Shown: positions 56,482 through 64,000 of the stretch, in pieces
How the letters are laid out: each line of letters opens with the position of its first letter
How positions within the stretch are numbered: the stretch's first letter is position 1
From: Helichrysum umbraculigerum
Lineage: Eukaryota > Streptophyta > Magnoliopsida > Asterales > Asteraceae
Length of the DNA stretch: 64,000 nt
Assembly: GCA_949592205.1 (NCBI GenBank)
Contig: CATIUR010000006.1
Location: forward strand, 6,147,001-6,211,000
Direction: 5' to 3'
Notes under the pieces: generated by a model
Told to the model about the DNA's origin: nothing
Databases searched by the model: none
The model's input: only the letters and a program-made list of their open reading frames with translations
Position numbers and translations under genes: made by a program

Positions 56482-56499
56482 TGGCGCCGCTGCCGGGGA
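56482..56499 (+). other. A1 primer-binding site (tRNA-Asp)
   Basis: TGGCGCCGCTGCCGGGGA lies six bases after the LTR end. This is the tRNA-Asp type site used by Athila and related Gypsy elements, with one change from the usual GCCGTTGCC. Confidence 0.85.
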
Positions 56500-56632
56500 A
56501 CGGTTTGATTCAATTTGATAAATTGGAATTTGTTTTCTGTAAATTATCAGTTTTAATTTAATCTTTATTTACATGTTTATTTGTATTATCTATGTATAGG
56601 ATTAGTTTATAATTTGTGTTATATTAAGAGTC

Positions 56633-57790
56633 TTGTTCTACCCTTCGTATTTGGAAGACGATTTCGGAGAATATTTACGAGCTCTCTTTGAACCACCCAT
56701 CAATCAATCGGAACCAGATTTAGAGATGGCAGACGACATTGCCAATATGACTCTCGAGGAATATTCGAGCAGAAGGCGTAGCGACCTTGGCCCAAGAGTT
56801 GTGAGGCCCGCAATTGCAGAAAACGTCGAGTTCGAGATAAAGGGACAATTCCTAAAAGAGCTTAGGGAAAACCCGTTTCGAGGAGAGGAGAGAGAAGATG
56901 CTAACGAGCACGTGGAAAAGATTGAGGAGATTGCCGATATGTTCAGCATCCCTAACATTACAAGCGATCAAGTCATGCTCCGCGTGTTCCCAAGAACACT
57001 CAAGGGAGCCGCAAAAAGATGGATTACTAATGAACCAACTGGATCCATCACCACGTGGGAAGATCTCCGCATAAAGTTTCTAAAGATGTACTGCCCGCCA
57101 TCCAAAACTTCAAAGATGATCGACGAGATTAGGAATTTCAAGCAAGAAGTTGATGAGTCGCTACACGAAGCGTGGGAAAGGTACCAGGACTTGATGCATA
57201 AATGTCCACAGCACGACCTAAACGACCAGCGAATTATAATGGTATTCTACACGGGAGTGGATCGTGCTACAAGACAGCAATTAGATGCTCAAGGACATAT
57301 CCCGAAGAAGATTCCTAGGGACGCCTTAGCGGCTATACGCGACCAAGCAAAGCATTCTCGGTTATGGGATGATGGTTCCTCTAGGAGAAAGAGGTCAATT
57401 AGCAATGACGATGGACTCGCCGCCATAACTGCTAAACTGGACAGCATGGGAAGAGACATAAAAAAGGTGACCGAGACTGTCCATGCAATCCAAGTAGGGT
57501 GTGACAACTGTGGAGGAACGCATTTAGTCAAGAATTGTCCCGAAATGAATTCTGGAAAAGTGAGAGAGGAAGTTAAATGTGTGGAAACTCACGGAACCTA
57601 CTGCCAAGGCAATGGGGAATTTTTCCTAAGACCATACCAGGAAGGAGGTCGCCAGTTCCGCCAGACTCAGCCAGGTCTTTTCACTAAGGAACAACCCTCA
57701 GCAACCTTCCCCGAGAAGAAATCCAATTTGGAAGAAATGATGGGGAAGTTTTTGACCGCCAACGAGAAATTTATTGCTAGGTCTGGATAA
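56633..57790 (+). pseudogene. gag: A1 gag (Athila type)
   Basis: A 385-codon frame; the likely start is MADDIANM at 56726. The capsid-like core runs from FEIKGQFLKELREN through EDANEHVEKIEEIADMF and GAAKRWITNEPTGSITTWEDL to CPQHDLNDQRIIMVFYTGV. A zinc knuckle CDNCGGTHLVKNC (C-x2-C-x3-H-x4-C spacing typical of Athila) is near 57502. A TAA stop at 57788-57790 ends it, but the same frame continues directly into the protease region, so gag and protease were originally one polyprotein. Confidence 0.85.
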
Positions 57791-57793
57791 CGG

Positions 57794-59107
57794 ATGGACA
57801 CCATCGAAGATTTGGTTCGAAATCAGGGAGCGGCGATCAAGCAAATTGAGAGAACCATTTCCAGCATAGCTAAAGTTCTCCAAGAGAGACCCTTGGGAAC
57901 TCTTCCCGGATTCACTGAAACCAATCCACGTGATCAGGAGAAAGCTGTGATTACCAGAAGTGGAAACGTTCATGAAGATCCAATTGTTAAGGAGAAGCCT
58001 GCACCTCAGCCTTTGCCCGAGAAAGAGAAGGAAGCAGAAGTTGTCAACAGTCCAAGGGTTGACACAAAAGCTGATCAAATTGCTAAAGATAAGCAATATG
58101 CGAAGGATCATGCGCCACCACCACCTTACCCAGCAGCTTTGAGGAGAGGAGAATATGAAGCTCATGACCGTCAATTTCTTGAGAATTTGAAGCAACTCCA
58201 CATTAACATTCCGTTTGTGGAGGTCATTGCTCAAATACCTAAGTATGCAAGATATTTGAAGGAGCTTTTGACTAATAAGAGCAAGTTGCCTGAAGCAACC
58301 ACTGTAACAATGAACGAGCGATGCTCGGCCGTGATGCAAAACAAGTTACCACCAAAAATGAAGGATCCGGGGAGTATCACTATTCCCTGTTTAATTGGTA
58401 AGTTAGATATCACGAATGCACTAGCGGATCTCGGGGCTAGCATATCTATTATGCCTTATACTATGTACGCTAGACTTGGGCTAGGAAAACCTAAGTCCAT
58501 CCTAATGTGCATCGAGTTGGCTGATCACTCTGTTTAATACCCCAAAGGGATGGTTGAGAACGTTTTAGTCAAGGTTGATAAGTTTGTGTTTCCCTGTGAC
58601 TTTGTGATTCTCGACATGGTAGAGGATCCTAAGGTGCCGATTATTCTAGGTAGACCCTTCCTTGCCACTTCCAGAGCATTGATCGATGTTTTTGATAGGA
58701 AAATAACCATGAGATTGGGGGATGAGAAGGTTGTATTTAATGTGAATAAATCTATGCAATATCCGGAATCAGTGGATGAGACTTGTTACTTTGCTAGCAT
58801 GAGAGAATTATCTAAGGTTGACGAGAGTTTGCAAAGTTTGAAGGATGACGTCGATTTAGACCCAATGATTCTTGAAGGATGGACGGGAAGCCTCGAGGAA
58901 ATCCGTGACATCGAAGAATTCGATAAATTGATCGAGGAGATAGAGACAACTTGCGATGAGGAGTTGGAGAATGAGGGCGTCAAGCTAAAGGAGAGTAAAG
59001 AGTCAATCTTTACAAATGGAATCTCGATCAAAACGGAGACGCGAATTCTAAGTCATTGTCACAATGGTCCTACTAGAGGGCATAAGGGACCTAATTACAC
59101 ATCATGA
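57794..59107 (+). pseudogene. pol: A1 protease region
   Basis: Same frame as gag, with stops at 58535-58537 and 59105-59107. Contains MDTIEDLVRNQGAAIKQIE (spacer), PPPYPAALRRGEYEAHDRQFLENLKQLHINIPF, the protease site ADLGASISIMP near 58425-58457, and IILGRPFLATSRALIDV. After about 59000 the similarity ends; reverse transcriptase should follow but does not. Confidence 0.8.
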
Positions 59108-59110
59108 AAG

Positions 59111-59497
59111 ATGTTGAAGGCAAAGGCACTACCTATAAAAGATGCATCGGTTGTGGTGAAGTTCCTTAAACATTTGTTTTCACGATTTGGTACGCCGAAG
59201 GTTTTGATCAGTGACAGTGAAACACATTTTACGAATGCACAATTGAAGAAAGTGTTAGGGATGAATGCTTATGTTAACGCTCGATTATATATGGAGCGCA
59301 CCAAGAAATGGCATGATTCACGTTTTAAATCAAATTGTTTATTTGAAAAAGGTGATAAGGTTCTCCTATATAGTTCTCGTATGCATTTGCTTCCTGGTCA
59401 TTCTGGAAAAACTTTCAAGGTTAATGGAAGTCGTTTGAAGAGATACTATGGTGATGCAAGGGGCTCCAAGCATGATTTTGAGATGAATTTGAGTTAA
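59111..59497 (+). pseudogene. pol: A1 integrase remnants, internally deleted
   Basis: Same reading frame again. Residues 1-45 match the integrase core (VVVKFLKHLFSRFGTPKVLISD...THFTNAQ), then jump to the C-terminal part (NARLYMERTKKWHDSRFK...FEKGDKVLLYSSRMHLLPG) and again to TFKVNGSRLKRYYG. At least two internal deletions are required. It cannot be active, because the third catalytic residue region is absent. Confidence 0.8.
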
Positions 59498-60091
59498 GTT
59501 GTGAAGCAAGATGTCAAGCTTACTGACGTGTTAAACAAAAGCGCTTTCGGGAGACAACCCGTTATTTTGTCATTTTGTTATTTTGTTTTGTTGTTTTTGT
59601 TTGCAGGTTTGAACTTTGTGGGTATGTTCCCTGGAAACCCTCACGAGACTACAACTCGTCCACTTAGGATACTGAGGGGTTTAAAGGCTTGTTGCATACG
59701 CTAAATGCAACTGTGATGCCTACGGAAGTGTACCGTTGTATTTTATTTCAGAACCAGTTCATTCATGAATTTTTCTTCTTAATCAGGGGAGTTTTTCTGT
59801 TTCACTTCTTTTCTATTCCCTATATTATTGTTTTCTTTTGCAATTGGGACATTGCATACTTTTAAGTGGGGGATGGGGGAAAAGAAGTAAGTCTATTTGT
59901 CCTTAAGATATGAATGGTAAATATTGGCAAATTAAAAAGCTAAAGGGCATTCTACGTGTTAGTCATTTTTCAGCCCAAATTTTTCTTTTAAAATTGTTTT
60001 CTGCGTTAAACTTTAGCGAATCTTGTAACATATTTTGGGAATGCAAAGAATGAAATGAATTTAATTTTTAAATATTAGATAGTTCATCTTG
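59498..60091 (+). other. A1 post-pol noncoding region
   Basis: Contains CGGGAGACAACCCG near 59550, a short dyad common just after pol in Athila-type elements. G-rich boxes AAGTGGGGGATGGGGGAAAAG lie near 59861. The 67-codon frame at 59501-59704 has no recognisable feature. Confidence 0.55.
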
Positions 60092-60640
60092 TGATGTATC
60101 GATAGGCAATCTATATGAAGGTTGTTGAGCTATTAAGAAATATAATGCATTAAGTAGGGATTTATCCTATGAGGATCTTTTAGCAAGGTATGACCTTAGT
60201 CTTAATTCTTGTATGATAGCGTGTTATAATCCATAATTTTGGGATCGTAATTATCATCATTTGGGAATATACTGGGTGTTGTCTCCTCTGTTGTACGAAA
60301 GTACAGACCTGGTTTCTGTCAGTATATTTGATATCAAAATAGATAAAAATAAATGAGTACAAAGGACTCATAAATTGAAAAACCAAAGCCAAGTTATGTC
60401 GCTCTGTTGTACTGAGGTACAGACCTGTCACCAATGTCTTGGTTTGAAAAATGATTAATTTATTTGGATGTTCATTATTTGGAGAATTGTGACACGTTAT
60501 TTGTATGAGAGTATTTTGCTATTGCGAATCAAGGGTAAGGCCTGCTAGAACAATAATAAGTTGAGCTCAATTTCTGAAATTTAGATTGTTTAAGTGGACA
60601 ACAATATTGGTAATCTGAGTGAATTATCGTTTACGCCTAA
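60092..60640 (+). other. Noncoding 3' module shared with D1
   Basis: Aligns in order with D1 9056-9640 in blocks (see the D1 entry). It starts GATGTATCGATAGGCA and ends around GTTTAAGTGGACAACAATA. Open frames differ from those in D1, so conservation is not of protein. Confidence 0.7.
60265..60442 (+). ncRNA. Candidate twin stem-loop RNA element of A1
   Basis: Stem-loop I (60265-60329): outer stem GAATATACTG / CAGTATATTT, inner hairpin at 60287-60307 with arms TCTGT-TAC / GTA-CAGA and loop GAAA. Stem-loop II (60389-60442): outer stem CCAAG / CTTGG, inner hairpin at 60403-60423 with loop TGAG. Flanks ACCTGGTTTC (after I) and ACCTGTCACC (after II) are shared with D1 or nearly so. Compared with D1, outer stems differ by changes that keep pairing. 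Confidence 0.6.
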
Positions 60641-60853
60641 TAATAATAATGTATTAGAAGTTGTTTCCCATAGAGAATTTCTTGATTGTGAAGCTTTAAG
60701 GTAGAATCTATTTTAAGGTAAGAATTTGGTTTGTAGAATGTTGTGTAGTATGTAAGTCCTTTTGCACTTTTGTTTGCCGTTCATATTTAAAGTGTTGAAG
60801 TTTTTGAATCGATAGTCTACTTGAGGACAAGTAGGATTCAAGTGGGGGATGTT

Positions 60854-62430
60854 TGATGAACGCCAAAATGTACTACATTATAGTACTAATTACCCCTTCA
60901 TTCAATAGGTTTCTAATGCATTTTGTATGGATAAGATACTTATTTCGTTCATATTTGCATTTAGGAGTTAAATCGGAGCTTGGATCAAAAAGGAACGGAA
61001 AACGAGCTTATTTGGAAGAAAAGTTGCAAAGAAAGTGAAGATAGACAAGATTGGATTGGATCAAAGTGTAAATGAAGCTCGAATCGGAAAGAGAATGAAA
61101 GATGAGCTGAAAATGAAGAAAAGTGTAAAAGCTGAGTTTTCGGATATGCTGTTAGTATTTTGGCCATAACTTCTTCATACGAACTCCGATTCGGGTGATT
61201 CAACTTGGAGAATTTAGCTAACAAACAGGGCTACAACTTTTATTTTTTGGCCGTGGGCTAGTTTTGCAATCCATACGGCGTATGGACATCCATACGGCGT
61301 ATGGATTGGTCGGCCAGAATCCCTTAAATTTTCACTTTGCCTCATTTTAACCTAACTTCCACCATAAACCCTAAGTCGACTAAGGCTGGTTCCAGAGGCT
61401 TTTTGAGGATGATTTGGAGGCACAAGAAGGTGGGTATTGATGCCAATTGATTCCCTTTCATTTGGTTCTTCGGTTTTCGGTTTGAACACATATTTACTTT
61501 TCATTGATTATGATTGCGAGTATGATTTCATTGCTGATTTTCTAGCAAGATTATGAGTGGCTAAACTTTTAGTGTGGTTGTTTGGATGATAATACTTAGA
61601 TGATGGTTTGATTATTGATCTGCGAAAGATTATTGGATTTTATGAATGTTTATGTGTTTATTCGTTAATCCTTGATTGTTAATTGGTTGTTAGTGATTAC
61701 CTAGCGTGGTTTGTTATTCAATTGAGATTGATTTCCTTTTGAGTAATAAATTATTGATAATTGTTGGTTGCGGTTGATAATTATCACTAGATATATTGAG
61801 TTTGATAGGCTAGGATTAATAATCGGTAATAACTTTTAATGAACAAGATAGTTTTAATTAACTATAGACTTTGTTGATTCAAGTTATAAGGATAAATCAT
61901 ATAAACGGCGTAGGTTTAATATAGAACACAATTTGGTGGGCAACGTTAGTTGAACAATTAGCGTGTTGCAAACGACCTTGTGTCTTTCTTAATTGTGTTA
62001 GATTAACTTACCTTGGAAGGGGGGGTTATCTTATTAGTTATATCGCAATAAAATCCATAATCTAGCAAATCAATAAAGTGATAACCGGATTCTAGGGAAG
62101 GTAGTCCAAACGAGCACATTTTCTCCATTAATTGAATTAAATTACATTATTTGATTCTCTGTTTTATTAATTATCTTACTTAAGTTAATTGTTAGTTTTA
62201 AATTCATAATTGTTTGTCAAATTGTTCGTTCGGAACTCAAACGTCCTCCGTCTTATTTCTATTTTTAGTAACTTTTATTTCTAGTTTATTAGAATTGACA
62301 TCTGTTCCTCGTGTTCGACTCGGACTTGCCATACTATACTATTGTACGACCAGGTATTCTTGTCTGCGTTGTGTAATAGCCAGTAAGGTAATTTCCATTT
62401 TAAAACTACAACCCCGTTTACACGACATCA
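60854..62430 (+). repeat. A1 3' LTR
   Basis: Holds the better kept copy of the composite dyad at 61267-61308: two CCATACGGCGTATGG units around a central CA, together forming a near-perfect 42-bp dyad. Confidence 0.92.
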
Positions 62431-62690
62431 ATTATAAATATAAGTAAGTGGATGTCCTAGTTGACCATCAATGCTAGTGTTCACTCAACTAGATATGTCC
62501 AAACGGTTTAGTTATTTGTTCGTGTTTTAAAAATTGTATACGACACGTTGGTGAGTTTTTGTAATAATAATTTCAAAGTATTATTATGTGTTTCATTGTT
62601 TTGTACATTTATATTAGCATATACGTGTGCGAGGGTATGTATACGTTTACATAATTATTTTCGAAAGTATAAGAATTTTCGAAAGCAAGA

Positions 62691-62693
<3 letters not shown>

Positions 62694-62744
<51 letters not shown>
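62694..62744. repeat. TA microsatellite in G1 right LTR
   Basis: About 25 TA units. The left LTR has only a short interrupted TATATTTATATG run at the matching place (4681), so it expanded after insertion. Confidence 0.9.
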
Positions 62745-62748
<4 letters not shown>

Positions 62749-63788
62749 GAACGTATTTCTAAGTCCGAAAGTGTATCCGAATGTTCGTCTAAGTCCGAAA
62801 GTGTGTTTTGGTCCGAAAGTATTCATCTGAAAGTATAAAATCCGAAACTAATGGCCCAAAATGGTATTTTTCCGAAAGTCAACTCTGAAAGTTGACTTTC
62901 GGTGTCAAAAATCCGAAAGTCTCTTCCCAATCCGAAAGTCAAAGGTCAAATCCGAAAGTTAAAGTTCGGAGTAAAAATCAGTCCGTTTTTGTGATTTTTA
63001 TTTGACTAAGCATATGTTGTCAAACAATTCTGAAAAAATTACACAATGTTCCCCTATGTTTTAGCTACTTCCTGTATTTTTTTCATGAATTATAGAGGTC
63101 GTTTGATAATTTAAAAAAAATTACAAAGCATCAGAGTTCCTGTTTGGTCCGAATTTAAACTGTTTTCATAGATTGGATTTTCTGGAAAAATCCGTGAATT
63201 TTTAGTCGAGGCTATAGAAGAACTTTTTAAAGTTAACAAAATTTTTGAGATTTTGGCACTGGTCTCATACGTTTTAGTGGTCTAGAATTCGAGATATAGC
63301 CTCGATAAATTGACGGAAATTTTGCCGGAACAGTAAACCTATCTTATTGGAGAAAATTATTTTCGGTTATCAAACGGACTCGAATAATTACGTGGTTGGT
63401 GTCGTTGGAAATCTAACATCTTGTACTACATTTTAGGCTCAAGAAACGTTTAATTTCATGTTGTAATGATTTTTACAAAAATCGGTGAAGTGAGAACAAA
63501 AATCTGGACAGCTTATATAGTTTGAGATTTCGAGTTATAAATTGCGTTTCGGTTAATATTTTGGACATTTCATGGTTGAGGGACTACTAAAACATGTTAA
63601 TAAACATAAAACAAGTATTTTAAAGGGAGTTTGATTTCTTACAACTCGTGTGAAGAAACGGAGACGACAAGGTTGATGTACTCGTTGTTGTGATCGTTTT
63701 CGTGTCTTTATCTTCGTTTTTCGCCAAGGATTGAGATGGCGGCTCTTGGTAGTTTATTGTGGCTGATGGTGGTGGCTGATCACAGCCT

Positions 63789-63865
<77 letters not shown>
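63789..63865. repeat. GA microsatellite in G1 right LTR
   Basis: About 38 GA units with one AA interruption, against about 8 in the left LTR. On the minus strand it lies in the CT-rich leader before the proposed donor. Confidence 0.9.
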
Positions 63866-63869
<4 letters not shown>

Positions 63870-64000
63870 GGGTTTAGAGAGTGGGTGGAGGTGGTGAATG
63901 AAATGAGTGAAAGAGTGATGGAGAGGTAAGGGTGTGTTTGGTGTATTGTTTAAGAAAGTGAGGGAGGGGGCAGGGGTTGGGATTTCTCTAGATTTTAGGG

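Larger units (their letters stand above)
54899..62430 (+). mobile_element. A1: Athila-type Gypsy element lacking reverse transcriptase
   Basis: It is inserted in the G1 LTR with duplication attat (54894-54898 and 62431-62435). LTRs of 1577 bp each start TGATGAA and end CGACATCA. The primer site at 56482 matches tRNA-Asp, as in Athila-type elements. Gag and protease regions are recognisable, then a junction leads straight to integrase pieces; reverse transcriptase and RNase H are missing. A long noncoding 3' region with twin stem-loops follows, then a polypurine tract (AAGTGGGGGATG, about 60840) and the 3' LTR. LTR differences (about 30 by eye) indicate an older insertion than D1 or T2. Confidence 0.9.
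2641..64000 (-). mobile_element. G1: non-autonomous Gypsy LTR element (right end outside window)
   Basis: G1 is read on the minus strand. Its 3' LTR is the left copy (2641-12355) and its 5' LTR the right copy (53851 to beyond 64000). On the minus strand the LTR starts TGTGACACCCC and ends GGGTGCGACA. A polypurine tract sits just inside the left LTR (plus strand TTCTCCCCCAG at 12356) and a tRNA-Met primer site just inside the right LTR (53835-53847). After removing nested elements, each LTR is about 3.2 kb and the interior only about 1.5 kb. No coding sequence belongs to G1, so it is a large retrotransposon derivative related to Tekay-type elements. The two LTRs differ by many substitutions and by microsatellite lengths, which makes it the oldest near-complete element here. 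Confidence 0.85.
53851..64000 (-). repeat. G1 5' LTR (right copy), split by A1, runs off window
   Basis: Aligned pieces are 53851-54898 and 62431-64000. Compared with the left copy it has six rather than seven 33-bp units (54396-54580), a TA tract (62694-62744), about 60 extra bases near 62590-62655 and a much longer GA tract (63789-63865 against about 17 bp). The window stops three bases into the place of the G run. About 0.75 kb of this LTR should lie beyond. Confidence 0.85.

Noticed and set aside
59501..59704. Env-like gene in A1 after integrase
   Set aside because: The frame is only 67 codons with one hydrophobic stretch (FCYFVLLFLFAGLNFVG), starts in the dyad region, and has no partner in D1. 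There is not enough to call an envelope protein.

Overview
The window is plant nuclear DNA from a repeat-dense, probably pericentromeric or intergenic region. I see no host gene, tRNA, rRNA or CRISPR array. Nearly every base can be assigned to nested LTR retrotransposons of the Ty3/Gypsy (Tekay-type chromovirus and Athila-type) and Ty1/Copia superfamilies. The initiator-tRNA-Met and tRNA-Asp primer sites, the chromodomain-type polyprotein tails and the style of the gag proteins fit a eudicot. Asteraceae is plausible from the protein wording but is only a guess.

Layout, with labels used throughout. Positions 1-1892 hold a palindromic 21-bp tandem array, a short telomere-like tract and a foldback repeat. 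Positions 1893-2640 are a decayed Gypsy gag, cut by G1. G1 (2641 to beyond 64000, minus strand) is a non-autonomous Gypsy element with LTRs of about 3.2 kb and about 1.5 kb of its own internal sequence. Its left (3') LTR is interrupted by an Athila-related LTR piece (2879-3630) and by D1 (4907-10622), a young Copia/Sirevirus-like element that codes only for gag. Its interior is interrupted by the Copia element C1 (12825-52838). C1's 3' untranslated region holds the solo LTR S2 (19155-32038), which is itself split by the non-autonomous Gypsy N1 (20522-30318). C1's 3' LTR holds the Tekay-type Gypsy T1 (32446-52404), whose leader holds the minus-strand Tekay-type Gypsy T2 (34481-45598). G1's right (5') LTR is interrupted by A1 (54899-62430), an Athila-type element that has lost reverse transcriptase.

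Nesting depth reaches four (G1 > C1 > T1 > T2). Target-site duplications were read for D1 (tcaaa), S2 (ctaaa), N1 (ttttg), T2 (tgttc) and A1 (attat), and in slightly decayed form for C1 and T1. Coding capacity is mostly broken. D1 gag is fully open. T2 gag-pol keeps one reading frame with four nonsense codons. T1 and C1 carry multiple frameshifts, and T1 has lost a catalytic reverse-transcriptase aspartate. Non-autonomous elements (G1, D1, N1, A1) outnumber coding-complete ones.

Four patterns are not explained by routine annotation. (1) D1 and A1, from different superfamilies, share a noncoding 3' module holding two stem-loops whose arms vary in a base-pair-preserving way. (2) The LTRs of T1, T2, N1, S2 and G1 all look as if they carry a 5' leader intron (CT-rich exon, GTAAG-like donor, polypyrimidine-CAG acceptor). 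(3) Seven of the eight LTR or LTR-like families carry their own GC-rich dyad-symmetric motifs, in several cases with internally compensatory arms. (4) Tekay-type elements share a short hairpin just before the polypurine tract, again with compensatory changes.
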